Assembly (NCBI RefSeq): GCF_023656515.1
Contig: NZ_JAMOFV010000006.1
Coordinates: 3,270,036 to 3,334,035, forward strand
DNA length: 64,000 bases
Reading direction: 5' to 3'
DNA from: Clostridium swellfunianum
GTDB lineage: Bacteria; Bacillota; Clostridia; Clostridiales; Clostridiaceae
Under the pieces are notes generated by a model that ran no database searches, was not told the DNA's origin, and saw only the letters and a program-made list of their open reading frames with translations. The first letter of the stretch is position 1, and the number at the start of each line of letters is the position of its first letter. This document shows, piece after piece, positions 38,229 to 47,729 of the stretch. Both the position numbers and the translations under genes were made by a program.

Positions 38229-38483
38229 TTGAAAGACTACATTGAAGAAAGAGTTCTTGAAGTCGCAAACTACATTATTAATTCAAAAGCTACAATTAGA
38301 AAAACAGCCAAAGTATTTGGAGTAAGTAAAAGCACTATACACAAGGATATGACAGAGAGGTTACCGAAAATAAATCCTCAAGTAGCAGATGAAGCTAAGA
38401 GCATTTTGGATGTAAATAAGGCAGAAAGACACATTAGAGGTGGAAAAGCTACTAAAATGAAGTACAAGGCTATTGAAGGATAA
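38229..38483 (+). CDS. spoIIID: Sporulation transcriptional regulator SpoIIID
   Basis: SpoIIID is a small mother-cell DNA-binding protein that switches gene sets between sigma-E and sigma-K. The 84-residue protein has the helix-turn-helix ATIRKTAKVFGVSKSTIHKD and the basic C-terminal tail (ERHIRGGKATKMKYK), both needed for DNA binding. The start is TTG with AAGGAGGTAG upstream. The following gene is mbl, the same order as in Bacillus. Confidence 0.96.
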   Translation: MKDYIEERVLEVANYIINSKATIRKTAKVFGVSKSTIHKDMTERLPKINPQVADEAKSILDVNKAERHIRGGKATKMKYKAIEG

Positions 38484-38589
38484 AAATATTCCTATTATAA
38501 TTAGATTATAAAGCTTAAAATAGTGGAAATTTCAAGTAAATTTGCAGCTTGTTTTAAAGTATTACAAAAGAGCAGGAGTGTATGTAGGG

Positions 38590-39624
38590 ATGTTTTTTAG
38601 CTTAGGAACGGATATGGGGATTGACTTAGGTACAGCCACAGTACTTGTGTATATTAAGGGCAAGGGTGTTATACTCAAAGAACCTTCTGTAGTTGCCATT
38701 GATAAGAGCAATAATAGGGTTAGGGCTGTTGGTGAAGAAGCTAGACAGATGATAGGAAGAACCCCGGGAAATATAGTGGCTATAAGACCGCTTAGGGATG
38801 GGGTTATATCAGATTATGATATTACAGAGACAATGCTTAAACATTTTATCAGAAAAGCATGTGGTAAAAGAAGAATTTCAACTCCTAGAGTAATGATATG
38901 TATACCATGTCAAGCAACAGAAGTTGAGAAAAGAGCTGTTAGAGACGCAGCTGTTAATGCAGGAGCAAAAAAAGTTTTTTTAATTGAAGAACCGCTGGCT
39001 GCAGCCATAGGTGCAAATCTTGACATAACCGAAGCAAGTGGGAACATGGTAATAGATATAGGCGGAGGTACAACTGATATTGCAGTAATTTCTTTAGGTG
39101 GAATAGTTGTGAGATCATCTATTAAGATGGCGGGAGACAAGTTTGACGAAGCAATAATAAGATACATTAGAAAAAAGCATAAATTAATGATTGGTGAAAG
39201 AACTTCCGAGGATTTAAAAATAAATATTGGTTCAGCATTTAAGAGAGATAAAGAAGTTACTATGGAAATAAGAGGAAGAGACCTAATATCAGGTCTTCCC
39301 AAAAATATAATTGTATCCTCAGAGGAAATGAGAGAAGCTTTAAAGGATACTGTAAATGCTATTGCTGAATGTACCCATTCAGTATTGGAAAGAACTCCAC
39401 CTGAACTTGCAGCGGATATCGCTGATAAAGGTATTATCATGACTGGTGGGGGCGCTCTTTTAAATGGCTTAGACAAGCTAATAGCCGAAGTTACTAAAGT
39501 GCCAGTAAGAGTGGCAGAGGATCCTGTGTCTTGTGTGGCCTTAGGAACTGGCTTAGTTCTTGACTATATAGACAAAATAGACCTTAGAAGTAACGGTTAT
39601 GATGTCGCTTTAATAGACAGATAG
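38590..39624 (+). CDS. mbl: Rod-shape actin homologue Mbl (MreB family)
   Basis: Mbl forms membrane-bound filaments that guide cell-wall synthesis. The 344-residue product has the actin-fold motifs DLGTATVLVYIKGKG, DIGGGTTDIAVISLGG, and GGGALLNGLDKLI. The phosphate-1 loop reads DLGTATVL where most relatives have DLGTANTL. The frame begins at 38542, but the ATG at 38590 gives the usual short N-terminus with a hydrophobic MFF. AGGAG lies 12 bases before it. Position after spoIIID makes mbl the best name; MreB is the alternative. Confidence 0.9.
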   Translation: MFFSLGTDMGIDLGTATVLVYIKGKGVILKEPSVVAIDKSNNRVRAVGEEARQMIGRTPGNIVAIRPLRDGVISDYDITETMLKHFIRKACGKRRISTPRVMICIPCQATEVEKRAVRDAAVNAGAKKVFLIEEPLAAAIGANLDITEASGNMVIDIGGGTTDIAVISLGGIVVRSSIKMAGDKFDEAIIRYIRKKHKLMIGERTSEDLKINIGSAFKRDKEVTMEIRGRDLISGLPKNIIVSSEEMREALKDTVNAIAECTHSVLERTPPELAADIADKGIIMTGGGALLNGLDKLIAEVTKVPVRVAEDPVSCVALGTGLVLDYIDKIDLRSNGYDVALIDR

Positions 39625-39635
39625 TTGAATCTGAT

Positions 39636-39678
39636 AAAAGCTTAGGCTCTGCAGTACTGCAGAGCCTAAGCTTTTTTA
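39636..39678. terminator. Bidirectional terminator between mbl and yyaC
   Basis: A long perfect palindrome (AAAAGCTTAGGCTCTGCA with its complement, loop GTAC) has T runs on both strands. It serves the convergent genes mbl and yyaC. Confidence 0.92.
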
Positions 39679-40218
39679 AAGCACTTTTTCGCTGTCTCTC
39701 TTATACAAGTAATAAGCATGCATAACTGCATCTGTTATAACTTTTGATAGTTTCATAATTAAATCGAGTCGTATGTTTCTATTGGTAAATAATTCACTGC
39801 TTTCGCTGGAGTCTACAATTCCAATAAGAGAAGCTTTGCCGACATCAGGCAAGGATTTACCAACTCCCTTTCCGGGATGAATAGGATAATCTCTAGCTTG
39901 AATTTCACCTATGCTGTCACTGTCGCCTAGACAAGCATCTATACCGATGATATTTCCATTAGGATAAGCGTTTTTAATCTCGTTAAGTCTTTTATCTATA
40001 TTTAAGGCATGGATTGGTTCTGATATTGTTCCAAACACGGGAAACGGGAAAAAACTTTGTTTTAAAAATGTTCCAACTAATGGACCTAAGCAATCTCCAA
40101 TACATCTATCTGTACCAATGCACACTATAATTGTATTCTCATCCATATAGTCTTTTATAAAGTTTGCAATTTCGTAATAGGCTAAAGGATTTGTAAAGTG
40201 TGTTTTTATCTTGCTCAA
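39676..40218 (-). CDS. yyaC: YyaC-family spore protein (DUF1256)
   Basis: The 180-residue protein has the family pattern IIVCIGTDRCIGDCLGPLVG, FGTISEPIHALN, and GIDACLGDSDSIGEIQ. YyaC resembles the germination protease GPR fold and is made in the forespore in Bacillus. Its exact substrate is unknown. The start is TTG at 40218 with GGGAGG 8 bases before it. A 10-bp palindrome (40250-40272) lies about 30 bases upstream and may be regulatory. Confidence 0.88.
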   Translation of the reverse strand: MSKIKTHFTNPLAYYEIANFIKDYMDENTIIVCIGTDRCIGDCLGPLVGTFLKQSFFPFPVFGTISEPIHALNIDKRLNEIKNAYPNGNIIGIDACLGDSDSIGEIQARDYPIHPGKGVGKSLPDVGKASLIGIVDSSESSELFTNRNIRLDLIMKLSKVITDAVMHAYYLYKRDSEKVL

Positions 40219-40249
40219 GAAATAACCTCCCTGTCCTGCTTATTATGCT

Positions 40250-40272
40250 CTGAACAATTATTAATTGTTCAG
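40250..40272. repeat. Inverted repeat upstream of yyaC
   Basis: CTGAACAATT and AATTGTTCAG form a perfect 10-bp palindrome with a 3-base centre. It could be a repressor operator or an mRNA hairpin. Confidence 0.7.
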
Positions 40273-40401
40273 TTCCTTATTATGTTTAATTCGTCAGTTA
40301 TAAACTTATTAATAATATATATGTGGAAAGTACATGGAATATAAGAAAAACTGAATAAAATTTATAAATAATGGAATAATACCCTAATAGGAGGGATTTC
40401 C

Positions 40402-41088
40402 ATGCGTAAAAAAATAGGTTCTATAATAATTATTGTTTTCACATTGATTTATGTTTCTGTTATGATTTATGTAAGCGGATATGATTTGGTTGAAATAGGT
40501 AGAGTAAAAGCAAGACAAGTTATAAATAGTGCTAAAAATAGTAAAATTGCATTAATATTAGAAAATAATAAAAAGCCCAAGGTCATATATGAAGATGTTA
40601 AGCAAAACTCTGAAATTGCAGTGAATAATAATACAAATAAAAATAATGTTAAGAAGTCTGAAGGAAAGCTTTATCCTTTAACTGTTATGAAAGTTAGTGA
40701 TAAAGCTAAGGAAAGCAAGCTTGAAAAAATATACCTTGAAGAAAGAGAAATACGACAATCTGCAAACGATCAAACACCTATAGATTTAAATAGTATAGCT
40801 AAAGCACCAAAGAGTAAAAGTGAAACTAAGTCCAACAGCGAAAATAAAAATAATGAAGATGTATCAGTATTCAAGGTTATGACTCAATACCAGCTTACAG
40901 CTGAGGATAAGGAGCGAATACGTACGCTATCTAAGAAATTGTCACCTTTAGATCAAGAAAAAATAAATACATATCTTCAATTTATAAACGATGTCAATGC
41001 AAAGAATGCAGTTAATCTTTTAAGAGATAGACTATCCGATAAGGAATTTGAGAAAATAAAGGACATAAGCATAAAACTTAATAAGTAA
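40402..41088 (+). CDS. Membrane-anchored protein of unknown function
   Basis: The 228-residue protein has an N-terminal membrane anchor (IIIIVFTLIYVSVMIYV), a long low-complexity linker rich in Lys, Asn and Ser (about residues 55-150), and a charged helical C-terminal domain (residues 158-228) containing LTAEDKERIRTLSKKLSPLD and LRDRLSDKEFEKIKDISIKL. I do not recognise the family. It lies between divergent yyaC and the SAM riboswitch. TAGGAGGGA precedes the ATG. Confidence 0.72.
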   Translation: MRKKIGSIIIIVFTLIYVSVMIYVSGYDLVEIGRVKARQVINSAKNSKIALILENNKKPKVIYEDVKQNSEIAVNNNTNKNNVKKSEGKLYPLTVMKVSDKAKESKLEKIYLEEREIRQSANDQTPIDLNSIAKAPKSKSETKSNSENKNNEDVSVFKVMTQYQLTAEDKERIRTLSKKLSPLDQEKINTYLQFINDVNAKNAVNLLRDRLSDKEFEKIKDISIKLNK

Positions 41089-41156
41089 TAATTTTTAGAA
41101 AGTATTATCAAATTATAGTTTTGTGTAGAAAATTGAAGATATAAAGAGAAATTTTA

Positions 41157-41185
41157 TTGACAGTTTTTTTGTGCTATGGTATTAT
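41157..41185 (+). promoter_or_regulatory. Sigma-A promoter of metK
   Basis: TTGACA (41157-41162) and TATTAT (41180-41185) are spaced by exactly 17 bases, about 25 bases before the SAM riboswitch. Confidence 0.85.
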
Positions 41186-41210
41186 ATTTTCGAATTTAAT
41201 AAGAATAATT

Positions 41211-41360
41211 GCTCTTATCAAGAGAGGTGGAGGGATTTGGCCCTGTGAAGCCCGGCAACCGGTTAGATAACTAAGGTGCCAATTCCGCAGCATAAAGCTT
41301 GCAAGATAAGTGATACGTTATATACGTGCCTCTTCTTGTAGAAGAGGTTTTATTTTGCAA
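41211..41360 (+). ncRNA. SAM-I riboswitch (S-box) controlling metK
   Basis: The conserved core AGAGAGGTGGAGGGA, TGAAGCCCGGCAACC, AAGGTGCCAATTCC and GATAAG lie in order at 41220-41310. P1 is formed by CTTATC (41214-41219) and GATAAG (41305-41310). A terminator hairpin (CCTCTTC with GAAGAGG, 41329-41347) and TTTTATTTT follow. On SAM binding the terminator should form, reducing metK expression. Confidence 0.96.
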
Positions 41361-41429
41361 AAGACAGCTTAGGTATAGGCTTATTAATTTGTTAATAATA
41401 ATTTATACATACAGAAGGGAGATTTTGGA

Positions 41430-42605
41430 ATGAGAAGATTATTTACTTCTGAATCAGTTACAGAAGGACATCCAGATAAAATTTGTGATCAGATTTCAGA
41501 CTCAGTGCTAGATGCAATACTTGCTCAAGATCCTAATGCCAGAGTAGCGTGTGAAACAGCTGTAACTACTGGTATGGTTTTAGTTATGGGGGAAATATCA
41601 ACAAACTGCTACGTTGATATTCCTAAAGTAGTTAGAAAAACTATCGAAGATATTGGTTATACTAGAGCAAAATATGGTTTTGACAGTGATACATGTTCTG
41701 TTCTTACATCAATAGATGAGCAGTCATCTGACATAGCTATGGGAGTTGACGAAGCTCTAGAATCTAAGAAAGGCGAAATGGACAAGATTGAGGCTATAGG
41801 TGCAGGAGACCAGGGTATGATGTTTGGGTTTGCTACAAATGAAACTCAAGAATTTATGCCTCTTCCGATAGCAATGGCTCACAGACTTGCAAGAAGACTT
41901 TCCGAAGTTAGAAAAAATGGAACACTTTCTTATTTAAGACCTGATGGAAAGACTCAGGTTACAGTAGAATACGAAGATGATAAGCCAGTTAGAATAGATA
42001 CAATAGTTATTTCGACTCAACACAATCCAGACGTTACTCGTGAGGAAATAGAGAGAGACTTAATTGAGAACGTAATTAGAAAGATAGTTCCATCTAATCT
42101 TCTTGATGATAAGACCAGATACTATATAAATCCAACAGGAAGATTTGTTATTGGTGGTCCACAAGGAGACTCAGGTCTTACTGGTAGAAAAATAATTGTT
42201 GATACTTATGGTGGATATGGAAGACATGGAGGTGGAGCTTTCTCCGGAAAAGATCCAACAAAGGTAGACAGATCAGCTGCTTATGCTGCAAGATGGGTTG
42301 CTAAAAATTTAGTTGCAGCGGGTGTAGCCGATAAGCTTGAAATTGAGCTTGCTTATGCTATAGGAGTTGCAAAACCAGTATCAATTGAAGTTATAACTTT
42401 TGGAACTAATAAAGTTTCAGATGAAAAGATCATAGATATAATTAACAAGGTGTTTGACTTAAGACCAGCTGCTATAATAAGAGACTTGGATTTAAGAAAG
42501 CCAATCTACAAACAAACAGCTGCCTATGGCCATTTTGGAAGAACTGATATTGATCTTCCATGGGAAAGACTTGACAAGGTAGAAGAAATTAAGAAGTATT
42601 TATAA
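41430..42605 (+). CDS. metK: S-adenosylmethionine synthetase
   Basis: MetK makes SAM from methionine and ATP. The 391-residue protein has [16 protein letters not shown] at the N-terminus, the [13 protein letters not shown]-loop-like motif and [17 protein letters not shown]. The length is normal. GAAGGGAG precedes the ATG. Regulation by the upstream SAM-I riboswitch gives direct product feedback. Confidence 0.98.
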   Translation: MRRLFTSESVTEGHPDKICDQISDSVLDAILAQDPNARVACETAVTTGMVLVMGEISTNCYVDIPKVVRKTIEDIGYTRAKYGFDSDTCSVLTSIDEQSSDIAMGVDEALESKKGEMDKIEAIGAGDQGMMFGFATNETQEFMPLPIAMAHRLARRLSEVRKNGTLSYLRPDGKTQVTVEYEDDKPVRIDTIVISTQHNPDVTREEIERDLIENVIRKIVPSNLLDDKTRYYINPTGRFVIGGPQGDSGLTGRKIIVDTYGGYGRHGGGAFSGKDPTKVDRSAAYAARWVAKNLVAAGVADKLEIELAYAIGVAKPVSIEVITFGTNKVSDEKIIDIINKVFDLRPAAIIRDLDLRKPIYKQTAAYGHFGRTDIDLPWERLDKVEEIKKYL

Positions 42606-42610
42606 TAGGT

Positions 42611-42650
42611 ATAAGACTGCTGATAGAATCAGCAGTCTTATATTCTTTAT
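42611..42650 (+). terminator. Terminator after metK
   Basis: A 13-bp perfect stem (42611-42623 with 42629-42641) is followed by ATTCTTTAT. Confidence 0.85.
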
Positions 42651-42775
42651 AGGAATAACTGTTTAATTGAGGGCGTTATTACAGATAAGCTTAAAAAATG
42701 AATATTTTACTATATATCTGTTGAAAATTATAATAGCAATATTTATAGCTTATACGAACTAAAAGAGGTGATGAT

Positions 42776-43042
42776 ATGTTTTATTCATATAGCAAAAAAA
42801 TGATAAAAGTCTTCCATTTTATAAGAATTTGTTTTTCGAGATTACTGATGATATCAGCAGCAATAATAATTGGAACAGCTTTGCTGTCGGTATATACTTT
42901 TATAAATTTTGTAAACACAATGTCTAGAGCCTACAGTGGTAATCCCGGCGCAGGAACAGCCATTTTAATAGTATTGATAGGAGTGCCGACTATTTCATAT
43001 ATATTTGAAAAAGGATTAAGTTCATATCTTCAACGTAAATAA
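42776..43042 (+). CDS. Small two-helix membrane protein
   Basis: The 88-residue protein has two hydrophobic segments (LLMISAAIIIGTALLSVYTF and AGTAILIVLIGVPTISYI) with a short exposed loop, and a basic N-terminus. No family was recognised. GAGGTGATG lies just upstream of the ATG. It is a single gene, convergent with nagA and sharing its terminator. Confidence 0.72.
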   Translation: MFYSYSKKMIKVFHFIRICFSRLLMISAAIIIGTALLSVYTFINFVNTMSRAYSGNPGAGTAILIVLIGVPTISYIFEKGLSSYLQRK

Positions 43043-43092
43043 AAACAACTAGTTATCTAGATATATCTTTTCTGGATAACTAGTTGTTTTAA
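43041..43092. terminator. Bidirectional terminator before nagA
   Basis: AAAACAACTAGTTATC and GATAACTAGTTGTTTT form a long stem around a loop of about 17 bases. A and T tracts on both sides let it serve both convergent genes. Confidence 0.88.
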
Positions 43093-43099
43093 ATATAGC

Positions 43100-44233
43100 T
43101 TACACTTTTGAGAATTTTCCTGATATAATAACTTTTTGTATATTTATATCTTCATCGAACAATACTAAATCAGCATCGTAGCCTTCCTTAATAAGACCCT
43201 TTTTATCAGATACACCACAGTGCTTTGCACCGTTATAAGTAGCCATCTTTACAATGTCATAAAGAGCATAGCTATTATTCTTGTAAATATTTCTTATAGC
43301 TTTGTCTAATGTTAGTATTGATCCTGCAAGGTTTCCTTCTTTTAGTCTTGCAGCTCCATCTTTAACAAAAACGTCTTGACCACCTAGTGAGTATTTGCCT
43401 TCAGGCATTCCACAAGCCATCATTGCGTCTGTAACAAGAAGAACTTTATCAAAGCCTTTCTGTTTATAGGCAATTCTTAAAGAAGGATAACTTATGTGAA
43501 TTCCATCCGATATAGTTTCAGTTGTTATGTCTGTATCAAAAATAGCTCCTACAACCCCTGGTTCTCTGTGATTAAGTGGAGTCATAGCATTGTATAGATG
43601 GGTTGAGTGGCCAATTCCCCATTTTATTCCGTCAATAGCTTCTTTATAGGATGCTTTAGTGTGTCCCATTGAAGCCACTATTCCAAGACCAGTAACATAT
43701 TGGATCAGTTCTTTAGCACCTTCAACTTCAGGAGCAAGTGTTATGCTTTTAATAGCTGATATATTATGACCAACAATATATTTAAAAGTATCAATAGCAG
43801 GTGTTTCTACATAATTAGGATTCTGTGCACCTATCATATTAGGACTTATATATGGTCCTTCAAGGTGAACGCCCAATACGTTAGCGCCATCAGTTCCTTC
43901 CCTCATGCATATTGCAGCAGCTTCTACTGATTTTTTTATATCATCTAGGGCACAAGTCATTGTTGTTGGAAGAAATGAGGTTGTTCCGTAGCCAGCTATT
44001 ATTTTGGAAATTGCGTTTATTGCCTCTACAGTGCCATCCATTGTATCGAAGCCGCCAGCACCATGTATGTGAACATCGATAAAACCGGGGGATAGGTAAC
44101 TTCCTTGTGCATCTATTACTTCCTCGTCATTATTTTCTTCTGGATTTATTTTTTCTATCTTACCATTTCTAATTAAGACAGAACCATTCTCAATTTTATC
44201 GAGAAAAATAATCTTACAATTCTTTATAATCAT
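43100..44233 (-). CDS. nagA: N-acetylglucosamine-6-phosphate deacetylase
   Basis: NagA deacetylates GlcNAc-6-P, feeding recycled wall amino sugars to glycolysis or wall synthesis. The 377-residue amidohydrolase has PGFIDVHIHGAGGFDTM, HLEGPYI, SMGHTKASY, STHLYNAM, and the catalytic-Asp region LLVTDAMMACGM. The frame extends 24 bases upstream, but the ATG at 44233 follows GGAGGTAAGC with good spacing. nagB is not adjacent. Confidence 0.94.
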   Translation of the reverse strand: MIIKNCKIIFLDKIENGSVLIRNGKIEKINPEENNDEEVIDAQGSYLSPGFIDVHIHGAGGFDTMDGTVEAINAISKIIAGYGTTSFLPTTMTCALDDIKKSVEAAAICMREGTDGANVLGVHLEGPYISPNMIGAQNPNYVETPAIDTFKYIVGHNISAIKSITLAPEVEGAKELIQYVTGLGIVASMGHTKASYKEAIDGIKWGIGHSTHLYNAMTPLNHREPGVVGAIFDTDITTETISDGIHISYPSLRIAYKQKGFDKVLLVTDAMMACGMPEGKYSLGGQDVFVKDGAARLKEGNLAGSILTLDKAIRNIYKNNSYALYDIVKMATYNGAKHCGVSDKKGLIKEGYDADLVLFDEDINIQKVIISGKFSKV

Positions 44234-44365
44234 AAAGCTTACCTCCGTATATATCATAAATTACAATCTGTTTATAATTAACAATATAACATAGTTTATG
44301 TCATATTTAAATAGAGAATACAGCAAATACCAAGGCTTATATGTTTATAAAACTTGAGAATTTAC

Positions 44366-44393
44366 TTGCAAAGGAGTATTCTATTGTTATAAT
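44366..44393 (+). promoter_or_regulatory. Promoter of recD2
   Basis: TTGCAA (44366-44371) and TATAAT (44388-44393) are spaced by 16 bases, 33 bases before the ATG. Confidence 0.7.
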
Positions 44394-44425
44394 TACATTT
44401 ATAACTAAAGTATAGGAGAGATTAT

Positions 44426-46684
44426 ATGCCAGAGATACAGGGCGTAGTTGAAGATATAGTATTTCAAAACGAAGAAAACGGATACGCTATAGCACATATA
44501 GCTGGTAATAATGAAAGAACTACAATTGTAGGAGTCATACCTTTCTTAAGTGAAGGGCAAAATTTAAAACTTTTAGGACAATGGGTCGTTCACCCTCAGT
44601 TTGGCAAACAATTTAAGGTTGAGAGTTGTCAAGAAATAGTGCCAAATACAATAGAAGGTATTGAAAAGTATCTAGCTTCAGGTGTAATTTCAGGTATAGG
44701 ACCGGTTACAGCAAGAAAGATTGTAGAGAAGTTTGGTAATAAGACGTTAGAAATTTTGGATAATGATATAAATAGACTACAGGAAATAGAAGGAATAGGG
44801 GAGAAAAAAATTGATGTTATAAGAGATTCTTATTCCACTCAAAAAGAAGTGAAAAATATAATGATTTTTCTGCAGACTTACGGGGTTACTCCAAATCAAT
44901 GCGTTAAAATATATAAAAAATTTGGGGAAATTTCTATAGAGGTTGTTAAAGAAAATCCATATGTTTTAACTGAACAAATATCAGGAATTGGGTTTAAAAC
45001 TGCGGATAAGATAGCTAGAAGTCTGGGTGTAGAACCTAACTCTCACTTTAGAATTAGTAGTGGCATAAATTATATTATTAATGAGTTTTGTGCATTAGGT
45101 AATACTTATATGCCAATGGAACAGTTGCTTAAGGAAGGAAGAAGTATTCTTGGAGTAGCTAACGAGGATATGGAAAGAGTTATCTATAGTAACGCGCTAG
45201 AAGGAAAGCTTAAGGTAGATGTAATTGATAAACAAAAGTGCGTGCTTACAATGCCTTTTTATTATTGCGAGCTTAGTGTTACAAAAAAAATAATTACTTT
45301 AGCTTATAGTGAATATCAGCCTATAAATACAGATGTAAGCTTTGAGGTGAAGCAGTTTGAAAGAGAGAACAATATTCAATTTGCAGAATCTCAAATAGAA
45401 GCTATTGTGGGAGCAGTGGAAAATGGAATTGAGGTAATAACAGGCGGTCCTGGAACAGGAAAAACTACTATAATAAATTGTATAACCGGTATTTTTGAAA
45501 AGGCTGGAATGCGAGTTTTTATGGCCGCACCTACTGGAAGAGCTGCTAAGAGAATGAGTGAAGCTACTGGCAGAGAAGCTAAAACCATACATAGGCTTTT
45601 AGAACTCGGCTTTAGCGAGGATGAATCAGAAGAAGAGTTTATAAAGGATGAATCCTCACCATTAGAATGTGATGTCGTAATTGTAGATGAAGCGTCTATG
45701 ATTGATATTATGCTTATGAACAGCCTCCTTAAAGCAATTTCTATGGGAACTAGAATCATTATAGTTGGAGATGTAGATCAGCTTCCATCTGTCGGCCCAG
45801 GAAATGTACTTAGGGATATTATCGAAAGTAAATGTGTTAAGGTTGTCAGGCTTAAACATATATTTAGACAGTCTAAAGAAAGCATGATAATAGTAAATGC
45901 GCACAAGATAAATAATAGCGAAATGCCCCTTTTGAATGAAAAGAATAAGGATTTTTACTTTATAAGAAGTGAGGATACTAATGAAATACTGAATACTGTT
46001 GTTGACCTTATAGATAAAAGGCTCCCGAAATTTAATTCTAAATGGAATAAAGCGCAGCATATTCAAGTTCTTTCACCTATGAGAAAGGGGAATCTTGGCG
46101 TTTTCAATCTAAATAAAAAGCTTCAGGATGTTTTGAATCCAAGGCACCCAGAAAAGGCTGAAAAAGAGTATAAAGAGATTACTTTTAGAGTAGGCGACAA
46201 GGTTATGCAGATTAAGAACAACTATACCATTAAGTGGACTAGAGTATTTGGAGAAGGTGAAGATGAAGGTGTAGGTGTATTCAATGGAGACGTGGGTTAT
46301 ATTGAGAGAGTAGATGAGGAAAATGGTGTTGTAATTGTAGTGTTTGACGAAGAAAGAAGAGTTATATATGAAAATAACTTTTTAGATGAGCTGGACCTAG
46401 CTTACGCTGTTACAATTCATAAAAGCCAGGGAAGCGAGTTCCCTGTAGTTATTATGCCAGCTTTCATGGGACCACCTCTTTTAATGAATAAGAACCTTTT
46501 ATATACAGGTATTACTAGAGCTAAGCAAATGGTAGTAATTGTTGGTTCTATAAAGGCAGTTCAGTTTATGATAAGCAATAACAGAAGCTTTGAAAGATAT
46601 TCAGCACTAAGATGGAGAATATCGGATATAATAAATAATGATGCTTTTAATAATGATGAGTTAAACACCAACAAAGAAATTTAG
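44426..46684 (+). CDS. recD2: RecD2-type ATP-dependent DNA helicase
   Basis: RecD2 is a 5'-3' superfamily 1B helicase of RecBC-lacking Firmicutes, involved in DNA repair and recombination control. The 752-residue protein has an N-terminal OB-like region, helix-hairpin-helix repeats (SGIGPVTARKIVEKFG, EGIGEKKIDVI, SGIGFKTADKIARSLG), the Walker A GGPGTGKTT, Walker B VVIVDEASMID, GDVDQLPSVGPG, and the C-terminal AVTIHKSQGSEFP. It is followed by two ComF-related genes in a likely operon. Confidence 0.95.
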   Translation: MPEIQGVVEDIVFQNEENGYAIAHIAGNNERTTIVGVIPFLSEGQNLKLLGQWVVHPQFGKQFKVESCQEIVPNTIEGIEKYLASGVISGIGPVTARKIVEKFGNKTLEILDNDINRLQEIEGIGEKKIDVIRDSYSTQKEVKNIMIFLQTYGVTPNQCVKIYKKFGEISIEVVKENPYVLTEQISGIGFKTADKIARSLGVEPNSHFRISSGINYIINEFCALGNTYMPMEQLLKEGRSILGVANEDMERVIYSNALEGKLKVDVIDKQKCVLTMPFYYCELSVTKKIITLAYSEYQPINTDVSFEVKQFERENNIQFAESQIEAIVGAVENGIEVITGGPGTGKTTIINCITGIFEKAGMRVFMAAPTGRAAKRMSEATGREAKTIHRLLELGFSEDESEEEFIKDESSPLECDVVIVDEASMIDIMLMNSLLKAISMGTRIIIVGDVDQLPSVGPGNVLRDIIESKCVKVVRLKHIFRQSKESMIIVNAHKINNSEMPLLNEKNKDFYFIRSEDTNEILNTVVDLIDKRLPKFNSKWNKAQHIQVLSPMRKGNLGVFNLNKKLQDVLNPRHPEKAEKEYKEITFRVGDKVMQIKNNYTIKWTRVFGEGEDEGVGVFNGDVGYIERVDEENGVVIVVFDEERRVIYENNFLDELDLAYAVTIHKSQGSEFPVVIMPAFMGPPLLMNKNLLYTGITRAKQMVVIVGSIKAVQFMISNNRSFERYSALRWRISDIINNDAFNNDELNTNKEI

Positions 46685-46703
46685 TGAATTGGGGAATGAG
46701 GAT

Positions 46704-47729
46704 ATGATAACATACAAAACATCAAGCTTTGTAAGTTATAAAGATAAAGTAAGTGAAAGCATTGTGAGTTGGAGCTATGGCAAAGAGAAAGCATTAAATG
46801 TTATTGCAGCCCCATATAGTTTACCATCGATGTTTTTAAAGATAATAATTCATTTTGCTGAAACTGGCAAGAAGACTTTATATATCACAGAGGAAGTAGA
46901 TAATAATATTGAAATTTTAAGCCTGATAAAGAAACACTCTTCTTTTAGAGAGTATAGCTATGTTAGAAATGGTGTAGCTCCTGTAAACTCAACTCTTACT
47001 GTAAGCAATTATAGGAATGCAGTTAGAATTAAGGAAACCTATGATTTGGTTATTTACGATGATATTAGCAGCTTTCCGAGATATAATAACTTTGAAATAA
47101 TGGACTTATTAACAAAATGTACTAATGATAAAGGAAAAATGATAGCATTTGCAGTAGAAAGTGTCTTTAAAAATCAAAGAGATATAGTTCTTCCGATAAG
47201 GGAAAATAGAAGACCTTTAGGTGAGCCGCGTTATGTACTAACTAGGCTTGATTTAAGAAGAGAAATTCCTTATATGGTTTATGATTATTTAAACTTCTCT
47301 GTAGAGAATGATAGAAAGGTCGTCATTTATGTTCCAAGCAGCGAAGCAGTACAAAATGTCTTTTCATATCTTTGCAATTTTAGAAGCAGCTTAAGCAGAA
47401 GTATTATGTATTATGTTAATGGTGAGAGTGATGATAAAGTACTTTATAACTTTGCTAAAATTAAAAGGACAATTCTAGTAACAAATGATTACAAGGACAG
47501 ATTTGTTAGTCTTGAAGATACAGATGTTGTAGTTTATAAAGCAGATGATTTAGCTTTTGATTACAAAAGTTTAATTTATTTTTGCGGAAAGGCAGGAAGA
47601 AGTGATAAGCTTAGAGCTTCAGAGGTTATATTTTTGGCTAACACCGAAAGCTATGATATGGATAAAGCAAGAAATATAATCAGATACTTCAATAAAGAAG
47701 CATGGGAAATGGGATTATTAAGTTTTTGA
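46704..47729 (+). CDS. Degenerate ComFA-like helicase protein lacking a P-loop
   Basis: The 341-residue protein sits directly before comFC, the place of comFA, and shows remnants of a superfamily 2 helicase: KKTLYITEEVDNN, a motif-II-like YDLVIYDDISSFP, and near the C-terminus YFCGKAGRSDKLRASEVIFLA, like motif VI of ComFA. At the P-loop position it reads VIAAPYSLPSMFLK, with no GxGKT/S, and motif II lacks the Asp-Glu pair. It therefore cannot be a standard ATPase. I infer it is a ComFA relative that lost catalysis. The ATG at 46704 is preferred to an in-frame TTG at 46689. It overlaps comFC by 28 bases. Confidence 0.65.
   Translation: MITYKTSSFVSYKDKVSESIVSWSYGKEKALNVIAAPYSLPSMFLKIIIHFAETGKKTLYITEEVDNNIEILSLIKKHSSFREYSYVRNGVAPVNSTLTVSNYRNAVRIKETYDLVIYDDISSFPRYNNFEIMDLLTKCTNDKGKMIAFAVESVFKNQRDIVLPIRENRRPLGEPRYVLTRLDLRREIPYMVYDYLNFSVENDRKVVIYVPSSEAVQNVFSYLCNFRSSLSRSIMYYVNGESDDKVLYNFAKIKRTILVTNDYKDRFVSLEDTDVVVYKADDLAFDYKSLIYFCGKAGRSDKLRASEVIFLANTESYDMDKARNIIRYFNKEAWEMGLLSF

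Noticed and set aside
38910-39476. 188-codon frame on the minus strand
   Set aside because: It is antisense to the conserved mbl coding sequence, with no supporting motif or ribosome binding site.
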